A stretch of DNA of 64,000 bases. Origin: Molossus alvarezi. Taxonomy: Eukaryota > Chordata > Mammalia > Chiroptera > Molossidae. Where the stretch lies: positions 56,537,596-56,601,595 of the forward strand of contig CM073889.1 in the NCBI GenBank assembly GCA_037176705.1, read 5' to 3'. Positions within the stretch are counted from its first letter, which is position 1. Each line of letters opens with the position of its first letter. Positions 35,141 to 47,194 of this stretch are shown piece by piece. The notes under the pieces are model-generated. The model was not told where the DNA came from and did not search any database. It saw only the letters and a list, made by a program, of their open reading frames with translations. The translations under genes were made by a program, and so were the position numbers.

Positions 35141-35844
35141 AAAATATATATATATCATTTGGTGGTGGACAGCAGCTTTTAAGGTAAAATATACTGGATG
35201 GAAAGCTATTCTGGGTTTGGGGTTGTGCACATTTGAAAGGTGTATTAAATGAAAGAATGCTTTCCCTGTGGCCTTTTAAAATTTATTATAATTTTGTTTT
35301 CTTCTTGGAAAATGTCTTTATTGAAGCATCTGTATCAGTTGCAGACTATAGAAACCTTTCTAGCCAGGTGAAGTGAAAAGGGATTTAATTGGGGCAGGGG
35401 GGCAAATGCTTTCAAAATACATGTAGTTTCTGCAGGAGAGGCCTCCATGAATGCTTCCCTGACTGTTTTAGCTCATGGTGGTCTGTGCCTTCTCTGAACC
35501 ACATTATTCATTCATTCAGCATTCATGAAGCAAAGGGGCCATTCCAGCTGCTAGGACAAGATGCCAGGATGGATAAATAAAACATGGTCCTTGTTCCCAA
35601 AGAACTCATGGTCTACTTACACTAGATTATGATGAGTACTGGATAAAAGAGATGTGAACAAAGTGGTAAAGGGCCCAACAGGGAGTAAGTAACTCAGGCA
35701 AGAAGTCTGGGAAAGACTTCAGAGTTTGTAGAAGGGTTGGGCTAGGGCAGAGGCCAGAGGATAAGCTGGTTGGGGTAGGAGAGCTGTGGGACACCATCTG
35801 GCCATTCACTGTGACATGATTACATGATATCTTCCTCTTAGAGC

Positions 35845-36055
35845 CAGCCTAATTGGTTCAAATTCTGCTGAGTTCAAAACCTACTAGCTGTGTGACTGCA
35901 GGCAAGCTGTTTAGCCTCTCTGGACCTCACTTTTCTCATCCGTGAAATGGGAGAAATAGCAGTACACACCCAGTGGGGTTGTTGTGAGGGTTAAATGAGT
36001 TAACACATAACACACTTAGACCAGCATATGGCCAAAGTAAATAGTAGCTTCTAGC
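35845..36055 (+). repeat. MIR SINE
   Basis: Full-length sense MIR: ctagctgtgtgactgcaggc, cacttttctcatccgtgaaa, gttgttgtgagggttaaatg. Confidence 0.9.
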
Positions 36056-36059
36056 ATGG

Positions 36060-36185
36060 TCCATTATGTAATGGCTGACTCTGCAGCAAGCATGCAGCTG
36101 GATTCTTTTCCATAAATTATTTCAATGAATGCTCACAAACAGCCTGGGAGATCAGCATTATTTATCTGTTTTACAAATGAGAACT
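36060..36185 (-). repeat. MIR SINE fragment
   Basis: Antisense MIR directly after the sense one: caatgaatgctcacaaacag, ttatctgttttacaaatgag. Confidence 0.7.
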
Positions 36186-36968
36186 CTATTTCTAGTTTCC
36201 TCTATGAAATTTTAGACCCCTTTAGGAGTTTTGTTCTATTTCCGTCCCTGCCACATGCTACTCGTGCTGCAGGAGCCCTGCCAAAAAGGGTGGAACAAAG
36301 TCATCCTGGAACTCTGAAAGAGGAGGGGAAACAGTTAAATTTGGATTCCAACAGAGCCCGTCATGCTCTGGCTTTAGTTATGGGAAAGGGGTCCAACTCA
36401 GCCTCATAGTCCCACTCATATTCCCCATGATATTTTTGGTACTCAACTAACATTTTAATTAAGGATAACAAACAGTAATTAAACAGATGACATTTGAATT
36501 AATTTTCCCAACTGTAAATAGCCCGATGGAAATTATTGTTAAATCTGACTTAAATATTTCTCCTTAAAATATTTCTCCATGATTTCAAACTACCTATGAT
36601 CAGAAACATCCCTTTTTATGTATTTGTTAAAAAAGGAAAACCTATCTGTCATCATACATAGTTATTACAATATTATTGACTATATTCCCTGTGCTGTACT
36701 TTACATCGTGTGATTATTCTGCAATCACTAATTTGTACTCCTTATCCCTTCATCTTTTTCACCCATCCCCCTTAAACACCCTTCCATCTGGCTACCGTCA
36801 AAATGTTCTCTGTATCTATGAGTCTCTTTCTGTTCTTCTTGTTCATTTATTTTGTTTTTTAGATTCCACATATAAGTGAAAGAGTAGACCATTTGTCTTT
36901 CTCTGTCTGACATTTCACTCAGCATAACACCCTCTAGGTCTATCCATGTTGTTGCAGATGGCAACATT

Positions 36969-37355
36969 TCATTCTTTTTTATGTCTGTCATATTCTGTTG
37001 TATATATGCACCACTTCTTTATGCATTCACCTACTGATGGACACTTAAGGTGCTTCCATATCTTGGCTATTGTAAATAGTGCTTTAGTGAACACAGGATG
37101 CACATATCTGTTCAAATTAGTGTTTTGGATTTTTTCGGAAAAATACCCAGAAGTGGAATTGCTGAATCCTTCTTTTTCTCTTGTTATAGCCTTTGTTTTA
37201 AAGTCTATTTTGTCTGGAATAAGTACTGATGCCCCAGCTTTTATTTTCATGAAATATCTTCTTTTCATCCCTTTACTTTCACTCTGTATATGTCTTTCAA
37301 ACTGAAGTGAGTCTCTTGTAGACATCATATATAAGGATCTTGTTTTCTTATCCAT
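36969..37355 (-). pseudogene. Chimeric ORF2 remnant: endonuclease piece joined to C-terminus
   Basis: 128 uninterrupted codons across a large internal deletion. The first part (DSLQFERHIQSESKGMKRR, KIDFKTKAITREKEG) is endonuclease-domain sequence. From FSNSTSGYFSEKIQNT on it is the ORF2 C-terminus (FTKALFTIAKIWKHLKCPS). The joint at about 37170 keeps the frame. Without RT it cannot act as ORF2. Confidence 0.8.
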
Positions 37356-37416
37356 TCAGCCACCCCTATGTCTTTTAATTGGAGTATTTGATAGATGTGC
37401 ATTTAAAATAATTGTT

Positions 37417-37616
37417 GACCGGCCAGTGTGGCTTAGTGGTTGAGCATCCACCCATGCACCAAGAGCTCGCTGGTTTGATTCCCAGTCAGGGCACAAGCCC
37501 AGATTGTGGGCCTGATCCCCAGTCGGGGGCATGCAGGAGGAGGCCAGTTGAAATTCTCTCTCGTTGATGTTTCTCTCTCTCTCTCCCTCTCCCTAAAATC
37601 AATAAAGAAAAAAAAT
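37417..37616 (+). mobile_element. VES SINE, caataaag-tail type
   Basis: Head accggccagtgtggcttag, B box ctggtttgattcc, body gttgatgtttctctc, tail aaaatcaataaagaaaaaaa. The duplication aaataattg lies just before and after. Confidence 0.92.
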
Positions 37617-38010
37617 GAAATAATTGATAGATATGTATATATTGCCATTTTATTATTCATGTTTTTTATCATTTTTTTCCCTTTGTCTTCTTAAAGAAGA
37701 CTCTAACATTTCTTGTAATGATTTGACAGGGATGAATTCCTTTAGTTTTTTTTTGTCTGGGAAGCTCTTTACCTGTCCTTCTATTCTACGTGATAGTTTT
37801 GCTGGGTAGTCTAATCTTGGTTATAGGTACTTACTTTTTACCACTTTGAATATTTTATGCCAATCACTTCTGGTCTGCAAAGTTTCTGTTGATAAATCAG
37901 CTGATAGTCACATAGGAGCTCCCTTATAGATAACTAATTGCTTTTCTCTTGCTGCTTTTAAGACTCCCTGTTTGTCTTTAACCTTTAGCATTTAAATTAT
38001 GATGTGTCTT

Positions 38011-38266
38011 GCCCTGGCCGGTTTGGCTCAACGGTTAGAGCATCGGCCTGTGGTCCAGAGAGACCCGGGTTTGGTTCCCGCTGGGGGCGCGTACCTTGGT
38101 TGCAGTTTGTCCCTGGCCCTGGTTGGGTCGTGAGGGTGACAGCCACTTGATGTGTCCCTTTCATGTCGATGTTTCGCGCTCTCTCTCTCTCTCTCCCTCT
38201 CTCTCTCCCTCCCACTCTATCTGAACAAAATATGAAAAAATGTCCTCAGGTGAGGATAAAAAAAAA
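38011..38266 (+). mobile_element. VES SINE, GAGGATAAAA-tail type
   Basis: A full-length VES close to consensus: gccctggccggtttggctca, B box gggtttggttcccg, gcgtaccttggttgcag, gtcgatgtttcgcgc, tail ggtgaggataaaaaaa. The 17-bp duplication aaattatgatgtgtctt is perfect at 37994-38010 and 38267-38283. Among the youngest SINEs here. Confidence 0.97.
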
Positions 38267-38516
38267 AAATTATGATGTGTCTTGGTGTGGGCCTCATCGG
38301 GTTCATCTTGTTTGGCATTCTCTGTGCTTTCCGGACTTGTATGTCTATTTTCTTCACCAGTTTAGGGAAGTTGTCCATCATTATATTTTTTAATAGGTTT
38401 TCAATTCCTTGATCTGTCTCTTCTCCTTCAGAGACCTCTATGATGCAGATGTTACACTTCCTGTTGTCCCAGAGGATCCTTAAATTATCCTCATTTTTTA
38501 AAAATTCTTTTTTCAT
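38217..38516 (-). pseudogene. ORF1 remnant of the second half-L1
   Basis: RNA-binding part of ORF1: WDNRKCNICIIEVSEGEETDQ, NLLKNIMMDNFPKLVKKIDI, RKAQRMPNKMNPMRPTPRHI. Past RHIII the frame runs into the tail of the VES SINE. The rest of ORF1 lies on the other side of that SINE. Confidence 0.82.
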
Positions 38517-38729
38517 TTTGCTGTTCTGATTGGGTGTTTTCTGCTACCTTATCTTCCATATCATTGATTTGGTCCTCTGCTTTGTTTAATCTACTATTTA
38601 TTTCCTCTAATGTGTTCTTCATTTCTGACTTTTTTTATGTTTTCCATCTTCATTTTATGTTTTCTGTCTCTTTGTTAAAGTTCTTACTGAGTTTATCTAC
38701 CCTTAGTTCTTGTAACATTGAGCATTCTT

Positions 38730-38940
38730 TTTTTTTTTTTTATCCTCACCCGAGGATATTTTTCCATTTTTTGTACAGATAGAGTGGGAGGGAGAGAGAG
38801 AGAGAGAAACATCGACATGAAGAGACACATCGAGTGGCTGCCACCCGCACGACCAACCAGGGCCGGGGACAAACTTGCAACCGAAGTACGCGCCCTTAGC
38901 GGGAACCGAACCCGGATCTCTCTGGACCGCAGGCCGACGC
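38730..38940 (-). mobile_element. VES SINE, 5'-truncated
   Basis: Minus-strand VES starting within the tRNA-like head at cgtcggcctgcgg, so the A box and the first 45 or so bases are absent; B box, body and tail are present. The perfect duplication cattgagcattctt lies at 38716-38729 and 38941-38954. This is an ordinary truncated reverse-transcription product. Confidence 0.95.
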
Positions 38941-40904
38941 CATTGAGCATTCTTACAACTAGTGTTCTGAACTGTACATCTCATAGATTGTTTGTCTCCA
39001 TTTTGTTTAGTTCTTTTTCTGGATTTTTGTTCTATTCTTTCATTTGGGACATGTTTCTTCATCTCCTCATTATGACTGCCTCTCTGTGTTTTTTCTTTGT
39101 GTTAGGTAGAGCTGCTGTATCACCCCATCTTAGTAGAGTGGCCTTATATAATAGGTGTCCTATAGGGCCCAGTGCCTCAGCCTCCCCTGTCACCTGAGCT
39201 GGGTGCTCCACAGGCATCCCCTATGTGGGCTATGTGGATTCTTCTGTTGTAGTTGAGTTTTGATTGCTGTTGTCATGTCAATGGAAGGGATTGACTCCAG
39301 GCCAATCAGCTGTGGGAAATAGCTATGACTAGAGCAGAGGTGCTGCTATTCAGGGGAAGACATCATGAAGCAGGACTTGTTTCAGTGGGTTGCTAGTGTC
39401 TGCCGAGCCCACCCCTTGAGTATGTTGCTGGTAGAGATGGTTGCATGATGCACTGGCATGGTCTGAAGCTGTCCAATAAGTTCACTGGCTCTGGGGTCTC
39501 CCAGGAGGTATGGACCAAGATCAGCCACCACCTGATCTCTGCCAGGGGCCACCTGGCATGGGCTACAAAACAATTTGCAGATAGCCACTACTTGTGTTGG
39601 GCTTGGAGGTGCCTGAGAGACTTAAGCTGCAAACTGAGATTGGCTGTCACTAGTGCTGGGCTTTGGGCCACCAAAGAAGACATATGGGGCATGCTGAGAC
39701 AAAATCCTGCTTGTTTGGGGATTGTGAACCTTTGAGAGATTTTAGGAAAGTTCAAAGCATGAACCAAGATAGGCTGTTTGTATGGAAAAGCCACTGGAAA
39801 CAGCTTGGTTGGGCCAGCAAGTTGGGAGGGGTCGGGTTTCAGGGAAACACCAGTGTGGGGCAAATGGTGTTAGCCAGGTTGACGGGGACTCAGATATAGT
39901 GCTGTCTGCACTGGTAGTAGGAGGGCTCAGCAAAGGAACAATTGCTTCTGCCTGCCAACACTTCTGTCTGGGAGAAAGCCAGACCCTTCTAGACCTCATG
40001 CCAAAGCTAAACAATTCTGTACGTCTCTGGTGTCTTTCAAGCTGCTGCCTCAGCATTGGAGCTCAGAGGGAGTACGTTCAAATAAGTCCATGCATGGGCC
40101 CTATAAGAGAAACTTCTGGAAACTCTAGTCTCTAGCAGCTCTTCATGTCACTGAACAATAATTCCTGCTGTTTTTCACAGCATAAAATTAGGGGGACTTC
40201 TTTTTCCAGTACTGGAACCCCGGGCTGGGGTGCCTAGTGTGAGGCTGTGACCCTTCATTCCTCAGTGGGGACTTCCACAACTGACATTTATCCTGATTTT
40301 AACTACCAAATGTTAGTGTGGGACCAGCCCATTTCATCCCTCCTATCAGTCTCAGTGTGGCTTCTTCTGTGTATACTTAGATATAGGACTTCTGTTGAGC
40401 TAGATTTCAGGTGGTTCTCAATGATGGTTGCTCTGTAGTTGTAATTTTGATGTGGTTATGGGAAGAGCAAGTACCATGTTTACCTGCTCTACCATCTTGA
40501 CTGGAAGCCCTGGTGATTTTTACAGTCATAAAATATGCCAGTAGGAGTTTGGTGGATGTGGATGATGAAGTGAGCCATGTACTACCTGAGTGGAGTGCCT
40601 TGGAAATAATCGAGAGATAACAGCATATACAGTCCCCAAAGGAAACAGACAGACTCCCCCCTCTCCCTTCATTTGAGGACATCATCAAAGTTAGTGAGAC
40701 TGCCTGGGTCAGATGCCCTCATCTTGCCACCTGAGCCTAGGGGTAGGAACATCCATTGTGTCCCTCTGACCATTTGTTTCCTCCAATAAATCCTGTTTTC
40801 CAAACTTTTCTTAGTAAAATGAGCAGAACATTTCTCCAGTTGGGCATCCAGTTCTCCCTTTAATGAAACTTGGCATTGCTCAGAAAAGGGCAGGCTAACA
40901 TTCT

Positions 40905-41010
40905 TTACTTGGTGCCAGGCCATACTAAGTGCTCATTTAATTCTCTTGACAGCTTATGAGGAAGGTGTTGTGATCCCCACTCTACAGATGTGCAGATAGA
41001 GCAGGGATTG
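40905..41010 (-). repeat. MIR SINE fragment
   Basis: Antisense MIR: taagtgctcatttaattctc, gatccccactctacagatgt. Confidence 0.7.
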
Positions 41011-41259
41011 GTTCCCACTAAGTCCAAAGTCTTGTGGGAAACACTTGGGGGCCCCTTTAGTGGAGGTGAATTATTTTTTCTTCCAGCACTGGTCTCTGTC
41101 TTTCAAGGCACTGGTGGAGTTGCTGGCCTGTTTCCTACCCACCCTTCCAGGTGTCCCTACACTATGTGGGTCTATGAATGGGCCTTACCATTTGAGGGGT
41201 CAACAAGGCAGAACAGAGAACTAGGAAGGCAGAGGCCTCAACCTTAACCTACAGAGCCC

Positions 41260-41430
41260 TTTAGCATATTTTTACATACATTTCTTCATTTTGTCCCCAA
41301 AGCCCCATGAGTTAGTGCCAGGCGGAGAAATTGGGGCCCATAGAAACCCAGAACCAATTCATGGAAGGGCTAGAGCATAAACTCAGGCCTCCAGGTTGTA
41401 AGCGGACCATCTGTGTCACCAGAAAATGGG
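41260..41430 (-). repeat. MIR SINE fragment
   Basis: Antisense MIR with agccccatgagttagtgcc and a degraded core (gagcataaactcaggcctcc). Confidence 0.65.
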
Positions 41431-41474
41431 ACTTCACAGTGGACAGCTACAGAGTTCTCTATGCCAGACAAGAC

Positions 41475-41620
41475 CCAAGCATTCCATACACATCTTCTCA
41501 TTGACTCCATATTGCCCTCTGTGGTTGGTGTTGTTAAGATTATCCCCATGTTGTAGGTGAAAAAACTGAGACCCAGAAAAGTTCATCACTTCAACAATGA
41601 ATAAGCAATGGAATAAAGAG
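41475..41620 (-). repeat. MIR SINE fragment
   Basis: Antisense MIR: attatccccatgttgtaggt, gaaaaaactgagacccagaa. Confidence 0.78.
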
Positions 41621-42599
41621 AGAATAAATTGTTTGATTGAGGGGAAATTTCACTTTGTCTCACCTAGGCATGAATAAGCAAACCCTGGCTGAAAAACTCT
41701 GAGGAATTCTGTGTCGTTTATCAAAGGCTGCATATGCTTTATTGGGAATGTCCCTGCCTCCCAGGGACGGATGCCAGGCAGGCCATCTGCTCCTGGGGCC
41801 AGTCCTCCCCCTCTAATAGTCACTACCTTCTCCTGGAACAACTGACTCCTAACAGGCTGCAGCCATTAAAGATAGTCTTGGGAAAAGATCTTCACTAGCC
41901 TTTTATGCATCCTAATTTCTACCACTGTGGGTATTACTGTGTCTACATAAATGCCTTGTTAATTTTCCACTGCTGTTGATCGAGGTTGCAGAATGCCAGG
42001 GGAGGTACAGTAGGAGGGCCTGGCCATGCAGGTTTCCTACTCCTCCGTCCACAGCAGCCAGACATGCTTCAAAAAATCAGATCAGGTCACTCCCCTTCTC
42101 CATACTAGTCTGTATATGAAGGATCATCCTCTCCCAGCTTCTTGCTGCCTCCAGGGCCCTGCAGACTCTGGCTGCCTCACCTCTCAGAGCTTGTATAAAG
42201 TACCTCCCCCTTTCAGCAGCCTTCTGGACACCATGCCCTTTGTTCTGTGTCTGGGATAGGTGCACCTATGTTACCATGGGTGGGACCCTAAACCCAGGCA
42301 GCACTCATCTCTGCCCATAACTGTCTCTTTCTCAGCCTTCCATCCTCAACTTAAATACTTCAAGGCCTTCCCAATCCATTCCTTCCAGTCCCAGTAAGCC
42401 CATCTGTGGTATCCTCTCTTTGTGTTCATGGCAATTCTCACAATACACACTTATACATGTATTCTTTGCTGAGCATCTGTCTTTCCTATGAAATTATCAG
42501 CTGTGTGAGGGTGGGGACAGTGCTGGTTATCCATCTCTGTGTCCCCAGGACCTGGCTGGCATGTGATAAGCTTTGAGTCAGTATTTCTGGACAGTCTCA

Positions 42600-42725
42600 G
42601 TCAAAGGGCCATTGTCACCACCATCCTGTTACTGCAGGCTCAGAGTGGCCAGGTGACTTGCCCAGGGCCTCATGTGGTGGTATCTGGGAATCAAACCACC
42701 TCACCTGGCCTGTGTTCTCTGTTTA
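42600..42725 (-). repeat. MIR SINE fragment
   Basis: Antisense MIR core: gtgacttgcccagggcctca, tctgggaatcaaaccacc. Confidence 0.65.
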
Positions 42726-45700
42726 TGGCCTCCCAGCATCTGTGGTATTATTTACTTGACATCTACATTCCTTAGTGCTCTGTGTTGTCAGAGCATACAT
42801 ATAATCATGATGTCTGTGAAACCATAAATGGTGACCAGTATCCAGCATGAATGAGGAAGTTTCACAGAAAGCCTTGATAGGGGGTTTCCCTTTTCCCAAA
42901 GAGACAAGACATAAAGACATAGAGCTCATGGTATGGCTGGATGTGATGGCAACAAAGGAGGATCTGGTAGGAGCTGGGACCTAGGGTGGGCCTACAGGAC
43001 AGCTGGTCAGGTTTAGACACAGGTTGGGCATAAACAAATGGTGGCTCCACCTATGGTAGATGTGTGGGGAGAGAGTGAGGGAGGTATGACAAGGGGAAGG
43101 GGTGTCCTGGAAGGTAGGTGGAGCAAAGCAATGGAAAATCCTGGTGCCAGCCTGCTTTCCAAGGCCCCTACCCCAGGGCATAAGCTCCAACCTGGGAGAC
43201 TGCAGTGGGCAGAAGGGCCATCCAGAAAAGTCAACAAATTTTTAATAAGCTTCTACAAATGCCAGCATTTTTCCCAGCTGAGAACATAGTAGTAAATGAG
43301 ATTGAGGAGACCTCTGCCTTCACAGAACACAGCACTGGATAAGTATCTTTAGAGAGTGACAAGTACTGAAGAGATAGCTTCAACTGAAGTGGTCAGAAGA
43401 GGCCTGAGATTCAAATGATGGTCAAAGGCAGCATACAAAGATGGGGGTGGGAGCGGTGATCCCCAATAGAAGCCCTTACAGGTGGGAAAGGGCTCACCAA
43501 CCTGGGCTGGAGCAGGCTTGGACAGGCTTTCTGGAGCCGAAGGTACATACTTCTTTTCAACTCTTAATTCAGTGACAGCACACTAATAGCTTGAAGTCAG
43601 CCATGATGAGAACATTTACACCATGGAAATTGGTAAATGCTACAAATGGGGATCATTTCCCTCCCACATTTTAAATACTTAGCACACTCTGATGGGCATA
43701 GCTGAGCATCAGCAAGGAGCCCAAAGCAGGGGGAAGAGGATATTATCACAAAAGCAGCAGGCTTTGTTCTATGGCAACAGACAAAATGTCTCTGAAGGGT
43801 TTCAAGCAGAGAGGTAATATGATTTGATTTCCCCTTTACCAAACAGATTTTACAAAATGGAGACTCATGTCCAGGGAACAGTAAGTGTGAGTAGGAGGAG
43901 GGGAGATTGTTTTATCAGAATTGGGGGCCAAGCAAGAGTTGAATCCAATAACTCAAGAGAACTGCACCCCCTGCCTCTTACAGCAGCAGCAGCGTAAGAC
44001 CAGAATGAGGCCAGTGGTCAGAGCGTGTATCTGTGGAGATGCCTGACCTGGGTCTGGAGGGGAAAAAGGAGTGAGCCTGCTGGTGTTGCCCTGCCTATGT
44101 GGAGAGGGGAGAATACAGCCTCTGCCACCTGCAGTGAATGGCCATGTCAATCTATTTCATTTCCAAATGGATGGCAGCAGCAAGTTCTAGAGGTATCCAA
44201 ATATCTACAGATAGAACCCATGGTTTATCCAGCATGTCCCTCAGGGGAACAAGTGGCTCCAAAGTGGTTATAAGCCTCCATACCAAAATGTCTTCATTCT
44301 TGCCACTGGCAAGTTCCACGTGGCATCTGAATATCATTACCTAAGTGCACATGATGATGAAAGCAGGTGCTTCTCCATGTTGACCACACATCAAAACTGC
44401 TGGGGAGCTTTCCCACCCCAGGCCAATTAAACCCAGAGGTTCTTCTGACAATGAGACTCAGCCTCAGCATTTTTGAAAGTTCTGTGGGTGATTTCAAGGT
44501 GTAGCTCAAGTTGAGAACCACTGGATTAGAATAATTTCTGTAGAGTAAGAGGCCAAGTATTTTTCCACAAATTGCGCAGAGAGTGGACTTTATTGACAGG
44601 CATTTTCTAGCATGATGACAATGTCTTTGTGCCACTTATTTGGACATTAAGTGAAGCTCCTAAGTTTTCCTCCACCAAATTAGATCCTGACCGTAATGAG
44701 AGGCTAACTATTGAATGACTGGCTTAGACATCTGTCCGTCTGCATTAACTGTGGTCTGAATTAACACAGCAGCTGTTGCAATTCCCAAAAGATGTTAAAG
44801 TGTTGAGCCTCCCCTTATGGAGGTGCAGTCCCTTTTGCAGATTGGAGATGATGACTGTGTTCCAGCCGTGTTCCTCAGTAGCTGAAAGTAATCCCATCAG
44901 CTGATTTCAAATGTGTCAAATGGGCAGGTGTAATCAGGCAGCTGGGCATTCCATGCAGCAATGATGTAAAAAAAAAAAAAAAATAGGTTAGTGCTGGTAC
45001 TTTGTGCTCTGCTCAAAGAATAAAGCACGTAGCATGGTAAAACAAACTGGCGCTGTTCTGCCCCTACATACCCTGGCAGAGAGGAGTTGTAGAAAGAACA
45101 TAGGCCTTTGAAAAAAGTATTTATTCATTCAATGCATATTCTCTGCTCCCTGCTTAGTGCCACTAGGCTGAAGTACTATTCTGGGGTTTTGTCATCCTGG
45201 CCTTTTGAGCTGCCCTCAGAGGGGAAAAGAGCCAGGAACCAAGCAAGCAAATAGCAAATTATGATGTGCAGTGAAGGTTCAGTGCAGGTCAGAAAGGTCC
45301 AAGAGAGAGAGAGAGGCCACCCAAGATGGAATGGAAGAGAGGCCTTTCTGAAGTGATGCCTGTTCTGAGACCCGAGCATGAGAAGCATCCATAGGAGAGC
45401 TGGCAGAGAGCACTCTAGAGAGAGGGGTTGGCAAAGCTAACCAAGGCCCTGAGGTGGAAAGAACTGAGTGCTGTTGAAGAATGGCTGGAAACCCCTCATG
45501 AGGACAAGGAGATGAGCTAGGGACATAGCCAGAAGGAGTGGCAAGATAGGCAAGGGACAAGATGACTTGTATTCTGAGCCTACTGGTAGACTGTTGGAGA
45601 CCTGAAAGCCAGGTGCTGTTGTGCTCTAATCTCCCTATTACCAACTTGTATGACTTGGGAAATTAATTTTTCTGATTTTCACTCTTAGCTGTAAAGAAGA

Positions 45701-45916
45701 TAAAGCATTAGATGATTTTTAGGGTTAGAACTCTTATATAAGGAGTTAACAGAAGAACTGATGCAGTAAATGCTCAATAAGATAGCAGCTGCTGTTCTCC
45801 TCCTTCTCCTCCTACCTCATCGGCACAAATTGGATGGGTGTGTATCACAGCTGTCACTCCTTGCTTGAGGGACTGTAACCTCTCACAGGTCTTATGTGAA
45901 GAATGGCAATTGTATG

Positions 45917-46173
45917 CCCTGGACAGTTTGGCTTAGCGATTAGAGCGTCGACCCGCAGACCAGAGAGACCTGGGTTCAGTTCCCACTAAGGGCACATATC
46001 TTGGTTGCAGTTTGTCCCCGGGCCCAGTTGGGGTTGTGTGGGTGGCAACCAGTCATTGTGCCTCTCTCACATTGATGTTTCTCTCTCTCTTCCTTCCCCT
46101 CTCCCTCCTTCTCTATCTGAAGATAAATGCAAAAATGTTCTCGGGTGAGGATTAAAAAAAATAATAATAAAAA
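45917..46173 (+). mobile_element. VES SINE, GAGGATTAAAA-tail type
   Basis: Head ccctggacagtttggcttag, B box gggttcagttccc, ttggttgcagtttgtcc, CT-rich body, tail ggtgaggattaaaaaaa. The perfect 15-bp duplication aatggcaattgtatg lies at 45902-45916 and 46174-46188. Confidence 0.96.
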
Positions 46174-46188
46174 AATGGCAATTGTATG

Positions 46189-47194
46189 TTTAAGAATCTA
46201 AATCCCCACTTATTAAACTCTACCACTGCTGGGCTGACACCAGCCAGTGTAAAAGCTGGGGTGAGCCATGTGCTATGGATGCTATTGTTTGTGTCCCAGA
46301 ATCTTCATGCCTCATTGAAGGCTTTTCTGGGTGACTGAGACCCTATCTGAACTCTGCTTCTAGCTCCTAAGTCTTCGACTGCACAGATTATAGGTGCAAA
46401 ATATAGCTGTTTATTTTAAAACCTCACAACATTTGTCATTCATCCAGCCATTCAAACAGCATTTGATGAGTGCTCACCATGAGCTCAAAACTATGCTAGC
46501 CACTAAAGAAAAATGAGGGAAAAATCTGCATGTCCTCAGGGAGGTTGTAACCAGTGGTAGAAGTGGATAGAAAGCAGGTGTCACCGCCGCCCTGCAACAG
46601 AGGGATTAGTCTTTTGGAAGCTGTAAAATCTTTCTCAGAGGGGAACCTTAAAAATTGGTCTTGAAGGAAGGGTAGGAGTTTGTCAGATGGAGAAAGGGGG
46701 AGGAGAATAAAAGGTGCACACATAATACAAATTCCAGAAGCCTGTGGAAGAATGAATGTAGAAGTACAATTATTCCACATAAAAATGGAAAGAGTTGTAT
46801 GTCAGTTAGGATTCTTCTCATTGCAAGTGAGAGAAAATCTGATGATCTCAACAACAACAAAAAAGGCAGGATGGGGGAGAATGCTGGCTTTAAGTCCAGC
46901 TGGATTCAGGGCTCAAATAGCATTAGGACTTGGTTGTCCTCCTTTACATGGTTGTCCTCTGTTGGGTCAACTCATACAGTTTGGGCCAGACAGCTGAAGC
47001 TATTTTAGGCCCGCAGCCTCTAAGTCTGCAGTCTAGCAGGAAAACAAAAATGCCTTCTCCTGATCATACTGGCCAAAGCTCTAGGATCAGCTCTGATTGG
47101 ACCCAGTCAGCTTGGCTTGAGACACATGCCTGTACCTGAGCCAGACACTATAGCCTGATCACAGAGCACCGTGATTGGCTTAGGGCTGGTCCAC
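46189..47194. other. MGLL intron, single-copy and ancient repeat
   Basis: No gene seen. 46795-47190 has the look of an old interspersed repeat (cattgcaagtgagagaaaat, tctgattggacccagtcag, gtgattggcttagggctgg), family not assigned. Confidence 0.45.

Larger units (their letters stand above)
35161..36629. other. MGLL intron with MIRs
   Basis: It holds a sense MIR at 35845-36055 and an antisense MIR at 36060-36185. A likely ancient LINE-type fragment of unassigned family lies near 35500-35790 (acatggtccttgttcccaaag). No gene seen. Confidence 0.5.
36630..40510 (-). mobile_element. HAL1-like half-L1 with long 5' UTR, three VES SINEs inside
   Basis: The minus strand reads a 5' end near 40500 (gtcaagatggtagagcaggt), a 5' UTR of about 1.4 kb, ORF1 (about 39060 to 38290 and on to about 37850) and a short endonuclease segment of ORF2. 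At about 37170 it jumps to the last part of ORF2 and the 3' UTR. Most of ORF2 is gone. The 5' end matches the half-L1 at 28464-30106, so both belong to one family with different deletions. VES SINEs sit at 37417, 38011 and 38730. No target duplication could be found; both ends are approximate. Confidence 0.75.
40511..45901. other. MGLL intron with many MIRs
   Basis: No gene seen. MIR fragments lie at 40905-41010, 41260-41430, 41475-41620 and 42600-42725. Old LINE-type material of unassigned family is suspected at 43220-43900 and 45130-45500, where phrases such as ggtttcaagcagagaggtaa and caaggccctgaggtggaaag recur in ancient repeats. A block at 44560-44960 stands out as possible conserved non-coding sequence. 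Confidence 0.5.

Noticed and set aside
38011..38090. tRNA-like sequences with A and B boxes
   Set aside because: These are heads of VES SINEs: no proper acceptor stem or anticodon arm pairing, and they are followed by SINE bodies or A tails. They are not functional tRNA genes.
38718..39197. 159-codon plus-strand frame
   Set aside because: It runs antisense through a VES SINE and half-L1 sequence; the SINE's GA/CT tract makes low-complexity residues.
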